A stretch of DNA of 64,000 nucleotides from Hepsetus odoe (Eukaryota > Chordata > Actinopteri > Characiformes > Hepsetidae), in assembly GCA_017165825.1 (NCBI GenBank), contig CM029384.1, positions 8,798,102-8,862,101 on the forward strand, written 5' to 3'. Shown one piece after another: positions 12,492-25,811 of the stretch. The notes under the pieces are model-generated. The model was given only the letters and a program-made list of their open reading frames with translations. It was not told the origin of the DNA and made no database searches. The stretch's first letter is position 1. Every line of letters starts with the position of its first letter. Made by a program: the position numbers and the translations under genes.

Positions 12492-15400
12492 TCAGCCCAA
12501 GTGGACGCGAACTGCAGAGGAGAGAGAAAGGGCAGAAATAGCATTTTCACTGTTACTGCATTGTTCATCTGCAGTTTGGAATAAAAGTTCGTCCTCTGGG
12601 TAGATTTGAAAGGGTATAAACACACACACCATCATTATTACAATCACACTGAAGATTTAGCTGATCCACCTGAAATTTTAAACTGAGTTTTGATCAGATC
12701 ACCAAGCATCAGCAGGTGATGAAAAGTAACCATGATAATAATACTAATACTGAGCTAAGCTGACTCAGACCATTAATACCGAGTTACGCTCAGAAATATG
12801 TCACAGCACTGAAGGAAACGTTATGATTACTGAATGTCATCTATATGGTTACCATGGAAAGCGGTGACCATGGCAATCATGGTCACAAACAACAAAGACT
12901 ATGGTCACAGGAGATTATCATTTCAAACCGCAAAGTTCTTGAGTGATTAAAACATTAATGTAAAGAAGACATTGTTTTAAATACTTTGAATATTGTGAAT
13001 ATTTCTTTCACTAGAAATTGGTGTTTCAGATCTAACAGGAAAAATTTACATAACTGCGTGCTTGCTGTGGAGCTAAATTTGTGCTGTATTTAATAATCAT
13101 AAATGTATGAACATTGCCTAAAATAAAGTAAAATGGCCTGTAATTTTACAGTCACACACACAGCTCAATGCCTCTCCTATTGCACTTTGTGTTATAAGTG
13201 TGTGGTATGAATAAAGCTGGTTGGAGCACTGATTTATGAAGAACCCATTCAAAGAAAAGTCCTACCCAGGTTAGGAGCATTTACATATTCCGAGCTGTCC
13301 TGGTCATCACTGCTGCGACTCTCATAGGATCCAACTAATAAGAAAAGCACTCATATTTAATGTTAATCAACGTTACTATATCATTTATATACATAAAGAA
13401 AACACAGAGTGAATGCCACTACTCTAAAGACAGACCTAATATGTCTTCACTGAAACAAATAGTCTGAGTCTTTGTGGCTAAATTAAGGGCTATGAAACAC
13501 TGCAAACACATTTACATTTGTACAAGTATTTATAATCATCAATCAATCATATCAATTAATCATCAAACAATCATATCAATTAATCATCAAACAATCATAA
13601 TCATTTATTTAAAAAATATGAAGGTGGGACCAAAATATGTTCATATAATCTTAAAGGCAATTTGACTTAATCTTTAATATTTAAATGCTTATATTTTACA
13701 AATATGTTCATTTTAAAATGTTTCTCCAAAAACATAATTTAAAAATATTTAAGTATAATCACCCCACTGACTGTGTGTGCCAAGCATTTGTGCGACAATA
13801 AAGTAATATAAATAAAGGATGGTTGAACAAAGCCCTTTTTGGCTACAGGTGGGGTATTTTTCATAATTTACAGTCATTCTTTTAAAAAAAATTCAAAAAA
13901 ATATGCAAAGAAAATTATGAACTCCTGGAAACCAGCCAGTTTGAACTGTTAAAACGAAGCCTCTCTAAAACAATGAGACAAGAATATGATCAAGATGTAA
14001 AGCAGCTGGAAACCTACCCACAGTTTGGCAGATGATTTCTGTGTTCTCAACATTGATGTATTGGTCATTATCTGTGAACATGTCCATGAAAATAGATGAG
14101 GTCTTTTATATTTTGTTTTTTTTTTTAAGACATTGTATTGGGGTAGTTAATTTTGAGCCTGTAACTTACCAGTTTCACCATCATCATCATCCTCATCATC
14201 ACTGCTCATTCCATTTTCTTTAATGACATTCTCATAATTTTGATCTAGCACAGGAACATAAAGAATACAGACATACTAAACACTAGGGAATGTTTAATAG
14301 TGTGGCCGATCCCTAATTTGAGACTTTTTGTGTTCCTGTAATACACACACACATATATATATATATATATATGAGGCAATTTTATCAATACTTTTTTTTA
14401 ATAAACTAGGTATATATAGAAAGATGGCACACTTGTTTTCTGTCCTGATTTCAATCCTAAATTGCTTTTAATTGCTTTGTAATTCTGTTGTTCTTCACTG
14501 TAAATCGTTACCTGCAGTTCTGGCGCTTGTGTGTGATTCTGGCATGAGCAAGATGAGTTATGTGAACACATGCCACATAATAATTTACACTTTACTGTAA
14601 AGCTGATTGTATTTCTGCCTTCTTTTTTTTCTGTATTTTATCTGATTAAATCCAGAAAAAAACTTGAATTTTCAAATGAAAAATAATTAGTTGGTGGTTT
14701 ACCACAATGTAACATGCACAACACCACATGACGCCATTTCCTCAGGAAGTACAGTCTCGTACTCCTTCAACAAATCCATATTTGTTGATGTATCTAATGC
14801 TCTAAATGTATCTAAATTTCAAAATTCTTTTGGTAAATATGTCTCTGTGTTAAAATGAGAAATAAATTATATGCGGGTACAAAATGCATAAATATTTCCC
14901 ATGAACTTGATAACTGAACCCATAATTTATCTATCTGCTCATTTTTAATTGTAAATGTCTTGGTACCAAAACATGAAATGCCAATGAAGACCATTGGACT
15001 TTTCTTCAAACTACCTGAATTTGCAGAAGACACAAGACTAGGCTGTGACACATGTGGTACATCTGGCAACACATCCCTGAAAAAGCAACATGGACACAAG
15101 TAAGACAAATCAGTCATGACGTTTTGGAACTCACTTGAACATGACTTTCTCATTTATTGCTTGCAAATCCCAATTAAATTAGCCATGCAGAGGTGTACAC
15201 ACGCCACAGACCAAATGAAGAAATATACTCCACTGTGGTGCATTACTTATTTTATCATTCTACAGACATAAGTTTAGACACTTCCCTTTAAATGACGCGT
15301 CACACTAATTGTTCTTAACAAAACCCTACATCTAAAATATACTACACAACAGGGCATTGTGGAATAACAACAGAGGCTGGCTATTTCATGCCTGGAGTGG

Positions 15401-18400
15401 CACAGAAAAAGGTATGGGGATAGTGGGAAGAAAGTATTATGAAAGTATGATCCACTTTGAACTACAATAAACTGAATGTTAAGGTCTTGGATTGGCCATT
15501 TCGCAAAGGAAAATCTACACCAAGAAGAAAAAGAACAGAGGCCTTGATTTGAGGAAAAGGGAATATCTAAGTACTGACTAAAAGGGTCCCAAAATTTATT
15601 CACTAACCACTCCATGTTATAAGCTTTCACATTCAACTGTAGATTAACATTTTGTTAACTCTTTAACTGACCACTTTCAAATGATTTACAATAAAGCTCT
15701 CAGGAGCACCTGCGAATATGATTACAGCTCCAAAATGCTCTGCAGATGAATCACCAGCAACAAAACTCAGGTAGACTGTTGTTCCAGACTATTACTTTCT
15801 TAACTATTACTTTACTTACTTGTTTGGCTGTTGCCTTTGGAAACATTCCACAAAATTAATGTTACCTTGTAAGGTTTTGATCTACATTAAACAATACTTT
15901 CTGAATTTGTAGGGAAATTTTGGTTTAAGAATCTTTGAACTGAACTGTCTTGTAAATGCAATACGCAAAGAAGTATAAAGATTTGTTCTCACAGATAATC
16001 TGGGGCCTCTGTCTTTTCAGGGGGAAACTCATAGCCTTCTTGCTCATCATCTAAACAGACAGCATACACGTTCACATCTTTAGAATTAAATTATTCACAC
16101 TAAAACAATATTACACAAACATTCTTTATAAAGGTGATCTGGTATAAAAAATATAAAAAATAAGTAAAATATTAAATGAAGTATTTCTAATTATCTCAGC
16201 CAAAACTAAAACACTTCTGGATTTCATTTAAGGTAACTGGAGAAACTGTGTCAATGTATTTGGCCAAACTATGATATTTAAATCTTTAATCAAATAGGAA
16301 CTGAGGTTTGTTTGTTTTTTTCCAAAAAAAGGTTTCTTTTTTTTTTTTGCTCACCTTGGTTGACATAATCAATCTGACATGATTCATCTTAAGAATGAAA
16401 GAAAATACAAATTAAGGCATCAATATACACCCAGATTACCAAATTATAAATAAAGCAGCGCAGTGCAGGCCTGTCTATACTTCCTGTGCAACTGAAGATT
16501 GCAAGCATAAAACATCCTTTCACTTTCACCACATTTCCAATTCATTGGACTCTTTTTGATGGTAGTAATAAGCCACTGAGAAAGGTTTGTTATAACGATA
16601 AAATACAATACAAGCTGATTCCAACGGTCCATGCATGTTTCATGGTATTATTAATAAGACTCCCACCAGCAGTTCTGCTCCTTGTGTTGCAGCAGTAGGC
16701 CCAACTAGCACATCAGCATGGGAATTATACTTTTATGATATTCAATACATAAAACTTAAGAAATATTATATATATCTTAAGTCGTATTATTCAGTAACTA
16801 CAAGAAGTCATTTAACTGTTACGGAACACATAGGTTATGAGGGTTCTTTAAGGAATTCGGATGGTTAAGTGCTGATCAATACATGTTACATGTTCAGCAG
16901 ACAAATGCGCAGAGAATAGCAAACTCACTATCAGAAGAAGGACAAGCAGAGATTCGCCTAGTATCTGGCATCGATGGAGACCTGAAATTAACAGGTGACA
17001 TGGATTAGTGTCAGTCTCAAGCCAACAACAGCAGAACATGTTGCATTAGAGAATGTTTAGACACTGGAGAATGATGATGGTTTTTCAAAGAGCGTAACTT
17101 GGTAACATTTGAGGAATGAATATCAGCATCTGATTTTTAAATAGATAAAGTAAATAGGAATCATGCAATCACTACAAGTGTGTGTGCCTGACTCACGTTA
17201 TAAACTGGGTCATGGAAGACACAGGAGGGAGGCTAGTAGACAAAGGATTCTCTGTATATGAAGAGATGATGGAAAGGCATAACTTTCAATGTCACTTTGA
17301 TTATTTGTAACAACACAAGAAATATCTAAAAAGCTAATTTTGATTACTGACAAGCTCCATTTTATATAAAGGCAGAACATACAAAGGTGTGTCTTATTCT
17401 AAGTGAGTTAAAACTGTATTTACGTGGGCGAATGACTGTAAATCCAGGGTTCCTGTAATATCAGAGAGACATACATGTTTAGAGCCAGCACCCAGTCAAA
17501 GCCACACACTTACTTACACTCACACACAAAGGAAACAAATATTCAATTTTCTTTTCCCAGTTTAACATACATGCCAGAACATACAGTCATGTGAATAACT
17601 CAGAACTCTTCATTAAAAATTGTGGTACTTATTAAGAAGTAAATAAAGGTGATGAAATTCCATCACATATGCAAAACCAAATTATTTAACCAAAGAACTT
17701 GCTGTTGATTAAGTTAGGACAGACACATTTTTGTTGCTTAAAATGCCTAAAGTGAGATTCAGGTGGCGCATATCACGTGCAACAGATCATTTAACTGTTA
17801 AGGAGAATTTTGGAGGAGCCTGTTTTATTTAAACTGCAGCCGTTTAGTTCATGAATGTTTGATCTAAACATAGGGGATATCACCACAGTCAGATCGAGAG
17901 CTCTCTGGCATTCAGAAAGGAGATTGTAGATGTGTATGAGCCTGGGAAAGGATGTAAAAAAAAAGAAAAAACCCTAAAATATTATCATGGGTCCAACGGG
18001 GAGCACTTGCCACAATTAATGTCAAAGCCCATGCATCTAGCATCAGAAAGAGACTGCACAAGTTTGATTTACATGGGAGGGTAGCAAAAATCAGGGCAAG
18101 ACTGAAGTTCTGTGGATACCACCTAGACAAAGAACAAAGAGCTTTGGACAGATGAATCTAAAATTGAATCATTTGGATACAGGAACAATTGGAAAGGTGG
18201 GACAGTGGGTAGCCATGTTGCTTCATAGTACCTGAGTTTGATTGATTTTTTTCACATGACTGTGTATTCACATCAGTTTTACACATATAATATCATTTGA
18301 CTTTGCGAGTACTCAAAAGCCACAAACCGGTAACATAAGCAAGCAAGTCATTGGCGATAACAGCAGCAGCATAGCAAATTCTCTGTGGGCTTTATTATAA

Positions 18401-18996
18401 AATTATGAGGGTTCCTCTCATGAACACACAATCTTTCATTCCTTCATACATTATCAATTGAATTTAAATCAAGAGATTGGCAAGCATCTTAACTTTTTTC
18501 ACAACCAGTCTAATTAAAAAGACATTCTGTGCGCAAGTGAAAAGCAGGTTACCCCTTTCTGTAAATGGCAAAAAGAGCAACTAGTCATAATCATAGCAGC
18601 CATGTGTAATCTAAAATAAATCAGCATGTCAAAACACTTTATGTTCTATATCAAATCAGTAAAGCAGCTGAGGAAGTGCATGAAGCAAAAGCTTCAGAAA
18701 AAGCAAAACTAAAATGATAAATTGTGAGTGAGTGATTAGAGATCATTCCTTACAGACTGGACTGTTGATACTGCTGTGTTATATATTCTAAGAAAAAGAA
18801 AAAAGGAAAACATAATTTATTGTTTTATAGGGTCAAAATAGTTACATTTAAGTATGCAATATTCAGAGTTTTTTTTATTTAGACAGATTATTGATATCAT
18901 TTTCCTGTTCATACACACACACATATACATATATATATAATATATATATATACTGCTCTCTCTCTCCTCTCTCTCTATACACACACACACACACAC

Positions 18997-19036
<40 letters not shown>

Positions 19037-19277
19037 TGCTCTCTCTCTCTCTATATACACACACATATGCATATCTTTCATTCCTTCATTCCTATTTATA
19101 TATATATACACACATATATGACAGAAATGATCTGTTGCTGCAACTTTCTTCCTTCAGGACATGAATTATCTTACTTGTCTGGCTGTTTCCTTTGCAGTTC
19201 AGGCAAAGACTAGTCAGGACGATGATTGACATCACAAATACTCCACCCACCATGCTCAACAGTGTAGTGGAATCCAT
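12492..19277 (-). CDS. lat: Linker for activation of T cells (LAT adaptor)
   Basis: Transmembrane adaptor phosphorylated after T-cell receptor engagement; it recruits PLC-gamma, Grb2 and Gads. Coding exons in transcript order: 19277-19175, 18787-18754, 17452-17424, 17251-17197, 16981-16929, 16387-16355, 16050-15993, 15076-15015, 14244-14170, 14071-14018, 13334-13266, 12511-12492. All have GT-AG borders and matching phases, giving about 214 aa. The start MDSTTLLSM lies just after an acceptor at 19281-19280, followed by one membrane helix and CLNC (Cys25, Cys28), the palmitoylation pair. Tyrosine motifs: DYVN (Tyr99), EGYEF (Tyr109), DYLDVLPD (Tyr121, PLC-gamma type), NYENV (Tyr146), QYINV (Tyr172), EYVNAP (Tyr202). 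DYLDVLPD resembles human GYLVVLPD. The last exon (VRVHLG then stop) is least certain. A 5' noncoding exon ends at 21051. Confidence 0.88.
14348..14373. repeat. (AC)n(AT)n microsatellite
   Basis: Short CA run followed by about 10 TA units in a lat intron. Confidence 0.85.
17980..18215 (+). mobile_element. Tc1-like transposase relic
   Basis: Plus-strand sequence reads, with frame breaks, like the central part of a Tc1-type transposase. A KRLHKFDLHGRVAK-like segment is followed by 'gctttggacagatgaatcta' (LWTDESKI, the first catalytic-Asp block) and a GYRNNWK-like end. No inverted repeats were found, so it is a fragment. It lies antisense in a lat intron. Confidence 0.65.
18905..19120. repeat. 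Compound (CA)n(TA)n/(CT)n repeat in two tandem units
   Basis: Two successive copies of CA-run, TA-run, 'actgctctctctct' and a CT-run occur at about 18910-18980 and 18981-19055, followed by more CA/TA. The long frames across it (Tyr-Ile or Thr-His repeats) are artefacts. It lies only about 55 bases downstream of the lat first coding exon donor. Confidence 0.85.
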
Positions 19278-19279
19278 AC

Positions 19280-21050
19280 CTGAGAATTTTGGCACAATTT
19301 ATAATAGTTTAGGTTTCGACATTCTTACCACTTTTTGGTAAAAAAAAAAATAAATAAAAAAGGGTTCATTTTAACACTTATCTGCTCAGTCTTTGTTTAA
19401 GACACAAAAGTGTTAACTGAACTACTTTGCAATCTTTATTGTATAACCAAATTTATTTTTTAATTTCTTTCATCCATATTTTAACGGTCATTTAAGGTGT
19501 GTGTATTTTATATGATGTCTTATGTCGTTGTTATAGATTATAAAATAATCTGAGCTCTTTTCTGTTGTGTTACGGCTCAAATGCCAAAAAATATTAATCC
19601 AATTTCAATGATACTGTTCAACCTTAACCCATAATAGTGTAGAAATGAAATCTGGCACTTGAATGATTGAAAATATTTGTCTTCCAAAGAAAAGAAAATG
19701 ATTAATTACAATTTAACACATTCTTAATCAGAATTAATCTCTTTTGGCATCTGCAGGGCTGCATAAAAAATCCCCAATATGTACATATTCTCACCCTCTG
19801 GTACTGCGTATGTGTGTGGTTGCATTCACTGCCAGGAAACGGATTTCCTGTATTTTGCAGTTAGATGAGAAGATGAAGAAAGAAAAAAAAAGCACATTAT
19901 AAGAACCTGAGTGGGCCTAGGCCTCTCTTTACAGCTCCAGCTGCAAAACCTCTCTCACACCTCCCCAAACACCCAAAACCAGGCCCAGAGCACAGGACCA
20001 TCCACCTCCATGTCTGTGCATTCTCATCACCCTACACACTCTAAACTTAATCCTGAACCTACGCCTAAACCACTTATCTTTACATACCAGTATAGCTATT
20101 GCATTTTAGTGAAATGAAAATGAAGGAATCAATAAAAATGCATAAAAACTGAATCTGTTGTTATCTGACATTGGCGGGACCACTAGCCTACTGAAATGTA
20201 CATTTACGGCATTTTGCAGACATTCTTATCCAGAGCAACTTCCAATTACAGAGATTATAGGGACAGTCTCCCTGGAGTAACTCAGGGTTAAGGGTTTTGC
20301 TCAGGAACCCAATGGTGGAAGTGCTGGAAGATGGATTCGAATCTTGGGCCATAGCCGAGTATCCTACCACAAGACCACCATCACCCCAATCAATTGTATG
20401 GTGAAATCAACTGTATGGTGTTCAGAAATAAGTACATATTTTCATTTACTTTGATTTCACTTCTGTTTTATGTGTGAATGGTAAGAGGGGAGGAAGTAAA
20501 GTGTAAAAAGAGGTTTCCTCAAGAGACCAATCTGTGGTCTACCATTACCAAGACCAATTGACCTCTTGGTTATGCAAAACGGCAATAAGATACCGAACAG
20601 CTTGGTCTCTAAAACCTAGGTAAAGACAAGATGGAGAATGACGTGGATGGGGAAACAGTCATGAGAAAATGGCGAGATGATGACAAGCAATAAATATGAG
20701 ACATGGTTTGATGGTGCCTCTAAGAACAAAACTAAAAGGACAGTTTCTGCTTGAACATTTTAAGGCCAAGCACGGTCTAAAATCACCTTTAATTTGATCA
20801 ATTACATATGTAAATGCTGCTCATAATGAATGCAGTAACTAATTAACAGAAGGCCATACCCATCAAGCCATACACGCAATTGGTAGCTATTTACTTTTCC
20901 TCATTATAAGAACAATATAATTAGTGACAGAACCATTTCTTTAAAGTCACATTACATCTCACTTTGGACTATTTTTAAAGCCCTTTTGCTCAAATATATA
21001 AATGAAGCTCAATAACTAATGTTAAAGGAATTTAGTTACATAGGACTTAC
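19280..21050 (-). other. lat first intron
   Basis: Intron between the 5' noncoding exon (donor at 21050-21049) and the start-codon exon (acceptor at 19281-19280). It contains a tRNA-derived SINE at about 20195-20395 and otherwise AT-rich sequence without exons that I can see. Confidence 0.6.
20195..20395 (-). mobile_element. tRNA-derived SINE (family A)
   Basis: Read on the minus strand, the head has a pol III box A-like TGGTCTTGTGG and a box B-like motif near 'ggttcgaatcc', then CCTGAG and TTAACCCTGAGTTACTCCAGG blocks and the tail 'ctctggataagaatgtctgc'. The plus-strand copy at 30826-31025 has the same block order. Confidence 0.75.
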
Positions 21051-21480
21051 CTGCACCAACGCAGCAGCTGTTGATCTGAACTGGACGACTTGTCCACACA
21101 CACTTGTACACGTCTCTGACCAAATTCACACCTCGCTCACACCCTGAGTTGTGCCATCTTGGTTCCCCCACAGCCAGTCCCTAATTTTGCCTTTGTCTAA
21201 ACTCTAAGGTGAGAACTGTTTCTCACTCTCTTTTCCTGAGTATCTCTTTCAGCACGCCACTCTCAAAAGGCCTCAAAATCTTCCAGCCCGCTCATAGTCT
21301 ACAAGAGTAAACTCAGACAGGGTCCCTCAACCGAGTGCTTCAGTCCGACCAGATAAGCACATTCAAGAACTAGGCCATCCCTGACTAACTTTTTCGTTCT
21401 TTATCTTTCCTGTGCTTTCGCTCAACCTCCCTTCTTTCATAGGCTCATTCTGTGTGGTGCCTCAGCCTCCCCCTCTGAGC
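21051..21480 (-). promoter_or_regulatory. lat: lat 5' noncoding exon and probable promoter
   Basis: On the minus strand a donor (GCAG followed by GTAAGT) at 21050 closes an exon that must splice to the acceptor immediately before the lat ATG, so this exon is 5' UTR. Its 5' end is unknown. The sequence up to 21480 is C/T-rich with RUNX-like TGTGGT (21455-21460) and GAGGAA (ETS-like) motifs, compatible with T-cell expression. A short upstream ORF in strong Kozak context lies at 21157-21137. Confidence 0.5.
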
Positions 21481-21499
21481 TCCTCTCTCCCTCCCCATG

Positions 21500-24382
21500 G
21501 TTCCTCTTTCATCAGACCTGCCTCCTTTTCTGCTCTTCTATCTATGCCCTTTCGGCACTCAGTTTTACCATCTTAGATCTTCTCATATGTTTCAATCGCA
21601 TAAGCAGGCATTACTCTTACTTTAAAAGTCTTACTCTATAGTCATTACATGGAAACCACTGGGAAAGAGTGCAAGTTTAGAATAACACTCGTCCTCATCT
21701 TGATACACATTTCAAAACACATTTTTGCTTGCTGTATTATTTGTTTAATATTTATGGAATATTGATTTTTAATTACTTTGCTTCATTGTTTCAATTTAAA
21801 TACTAATCCAAATGCTTTGTATGAAGGACAACATTCACACAACTGCTGCATGATATGCGATCTTACTGGGTAAAGCTTCTCCAAGGGCCATTCTAAAAAG
21901 TGTTATGAACAATGTCAGTATTCAGTTGGCAAATATTCACTATGATTTCTTTTGTTAGTAAAACTATTCTTTTCACCAAATTAACACGAGTTAAACGTGT
22001 GTAATAACATTTAGCTATCAGTAAGAATAGGCTTTTCTGATGTTTTCATGGACATTGTCAGTGTGAAACAAGTAATGTTAAAAAAAGGCAGATTCTGAGC
22101 CTGTTAACAGCAGCTGTATAGCTCTACTGGAAATCAGTACATTGGATCATCTTACTAATACATTGCTTTATTTGTTTGGTTTTCCTGCTTATCCTTTTTT
22201 CCATAAAGTTTTATATATCATTTCTGCTGGAAACAAACTCTCAGATCAGGAGTAAGATACATGTAAAATACACGATGTATAAAACAGTTCAGTGTCTTAT
22301 ATATGTTATATAAAAGAAGCAAAAATCTAGGCTTAGTTATGACTGCAACACAATATGGGATATGACTAATTGTAATAGACTTCTACCTTTTTACACCTGT
22401 TTAGCTGTTGCATTTGTTTCAGCTCGTTTGCAAGTCTTTGGAGAAAGGTATCACTTTACAATACGATTCTCTACATCAAGGGTTTATACAGGATTTATTT
22501 ATTATTGATTTTTCCCACCTTTACGCACATTTTTTGTCAGTACTCTGTATGCTCATGATGACATGCTCATAATTGCCCAGACTACAGAATGTATGTTATG
22601 GTTTCAACTTTATTGGAGATCAGTGGTTCTGAGAAAAAGAATAATCATGAATTAACCAAAAACAACTACCTTGTATCAGCTTGCATCGATCTCTCCATAA
22701 GCAAACTAAACAGTCATTGATGGTTGTCATTTAGAAAACCTTCTGGGGGGGGGGGGTGTTAGGGTTAACAGCAATCTCAGATGGCTGTTAAGTTATAACC
22801 CCTTCATCTCACCTCCCACACACATGGCATTTAGCTGTGCATACACTCTCAAACACACTTTTCATGCTCACACAAAAGCAGTTCCAGAAATTGACAGCCG
22901 ACAGTACACTGCTACTGGTTGGAGCGGTCTGGCTGTTTTCATTTTTGCATGTTGCGAGGAACAAATTGCAATGTAGTGAGAAATTTACCGAACCTGTCTC
23001 TCCCACCTACAAACAGGAAACCACAGCAACTGCAGACAACATCACTCATCAGAGAGAGAGAAAGAGCAAGAGTGAGAGAGCACGAGAGAGAGAGAGGGGT
23101 ATGGGAAATAAAGGAACAAAACAGGACAGAAGAGTGGCAGTTAAGAACAGAGGGGAAAAAGTAATATTCGCTACCATGATTAAGATGATTAGGAGCTACA
23201 GCAATTTAAGGATTAGAAAATAGAATGATGTAATATGATTATAAAGGACAAAAAGTAACTGTAAAACTGGGTCAATAAATATATATGTAATATATCTGTT
23301 GCTAAGGAGCAACTTCAAATAGAGCAAATGCTCAGATAGGTAGAACTAAACCAGAAAAAACAAAAACAAACACCCTTTAGCTTCAGCTTATTTAATATTA
23401 AAAAAAAAAGATAAGGTTTTTTCAAATGCAAAATTATTCCCCAAATTAAAGCTTTTAAAATAAACGATAGTAGTTTACTGTTAAACCGTTTTCACAAAAG
23501 GAAATAAAAAAGGAATGACTTTCTGCAGACAAATAAACATCTGTAAATCCCCATTTTCAAGTAGCCAGCTCATCTGAAGTGTCTTATTTAGAATAAGTAC
23601 TGGATTTAATGATAAAAATAATAAACGCTAGGGTCAAAGTCATCCGTAATGTATGGCTGAGGGAGCAGTATTTAGTTTTCTGTGTACTGTTCTTAAAAGT
23701 AGGATGTTAAAATCAACATAAACTGGAATAGCAGGTCTGCTAGTTCAATACAGACTATAGAACTGATGTTTTGGAGCTAAAAGACTATTTTTAAAGAGCT
23801 GATTACAGATCCGATGTTAGAGATCAAATCAATTCATCACACAGTGTGTAATATGCCACACAGTCAGCTGATATCAGCTTCATATGAACTAATTCCACAC
23901 CTCATTGGCTTTAAACTGTTGAAATGAACTCAAAACCCTTCAGATAAAAACACCTAAAGGTTCCTTGCTGTTGGTGTGAGTTTAAAACACAGTATGTGCT
24001 TTTCAAATTATAGAAAACATTATGTAGTTCACTTCATCTGCATACATTTCCATTAAGCTCTCCTATAAGTTAAGTCTATAGACAGCGATGAATACAGTGG
24101 CTTTCTCAGTGAAATGCTGATCAGCACATAGGACCTCTCAAATAGCAAGCCCTTCAGTAGTGTCATTTTACACTTCCTGTTAGTAATGTTGCCAAACTGA
24201 TGTGTTTAAAATAAACATTACAAGCATTATAATAAATAATCATAAAAGTCCCTGAAGGGGAGACAGTTCAATCAGTGGTTCTACTCTTCCCATGCTACTC
24301 CAGGCCCAGTATGGAGCTGAACTTTGTCCATCTACTTCAATCAGCGAGGCAGGAGTTCCCTCGATTCAAAAGTCCCACCTCT
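21500..24382. other. Intergenic region between lat and spns1, with spns1 3' UTR
   Basis: AT-rich, no recognisable exon. Contains a G-run at 22745-22756 and a purine-rich GA tract at about 23045-23100. The part nearest 24382 must include the spns1 3' UTR, whose end I cannot place. Confidence 0.5.
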
Positions 24383-25775
24383 TCAAATTAAAACGCTCGA
24401 CACTGGCACCTTGGTGGACCTTCCTCTCTTAGGGACAATGATCGGCGCATCATCTATAACAAAGAGAAATAATGTTTAGGCCATAATTTTGGTAGTGTCA
24501 TATGATTCAAAAATTACTCTTAAGTGCTCACTAGCAGTAGTGATTGAGATGGCAATTAAAAAAAATAAACAAATAAATTAAAATAATAATAATAATAAAG
24601 GATTACCAACTAGTTCTTACCAACTAGAATCAGATCCTGATTAGTAATCTGATCTGAATCTTAATCTGATTTTCAAATAAGGCAAGTTTGTGTGGAATAA
24701 AAAATTTATTATTTTGTAGTTTTTGCTGAGTGTGATAAACTCAAAAAAGGTGACACAAAGCTAAATATATAGATTTATAATGAGATTACTGGCACCACAT
24801 GATTAATGGATCTTCCAGCAGAACATATTTCTGTAGATGCTCGCCGCAAAACGAGTGTTTTACATGGACACCCAAAGTCTCTTGACATAAACCCCAGTGA
24901 ATACTAGTGGGTTTAGAAGATATTAGAAAATAGAAGAGACAGGACCCTGCAGGATTTGAACAGATTTTGCATTGAGTGGGCTCAGAGTGCCTGCTCTGGA
25001 ATCTTCTATTTCATCAAGTATTACAGGAAAATGTTGTATGCGGTTATAATGGCAAATGGAGCTTTCACAAATAAAAAAAAAAAACTATATAATTACTGTG
25101 ACACATTTTTAAACTGATTTATATATCTCACATTTTTCATGTAACTTAAGAAAAAAGTATGCCCATTTACTCATCTTAGCAAGGGTGTCAATATTTTTAG
25201 AACTAAATGAATATACGTAAGGTACACTGGCAATGTGTTGAATCACTTTTTTTTTATTCATAACAATATCATTTTTCTATTTCAAATGCTTTACACAGTA
25301 CAGTTGTTTGAACAAGACAGCCATCCTCAATAAGCAGCAGCTCTGCTCACCTGATTGGACATAGTTATCAGCAAGTTGTCTGTCTTTTTCTATGAAGAGG
25401 GCAGTGGCCAGGAAGAAGGCTCCTCCCCCCACAGCCACAAAAGAACACAGCAGGAGAGAAAGCTGCAAAGAACGAAACTGCCACAAGTAGGAATCAGCCT
25501 GCTTTAGTGAATCTGACACCTATTAGAGAGAAAAAAAGAAAAAAAAAATTTATTATGTAATAAGTGCTGTGTTAGGGTTAGGATTTGGGAGAGAATAAAT
25601 TTATTTTAGACAATAATGGAGTGTGTGTGTGTGACATACCACTCCTATGAGGTAAGGACTCCCTGCATCTCCCAGCAGGTGTGAAAGAACAATCTGGAAA
25701 GCTTCTGCAGTGGACCGCCGTGTAGGTACCACAACATACTAAAAGAAAACAAATGCAAACAATTTGGTGAGAGAG

Positions 25776-25811
<36 letters not shown>

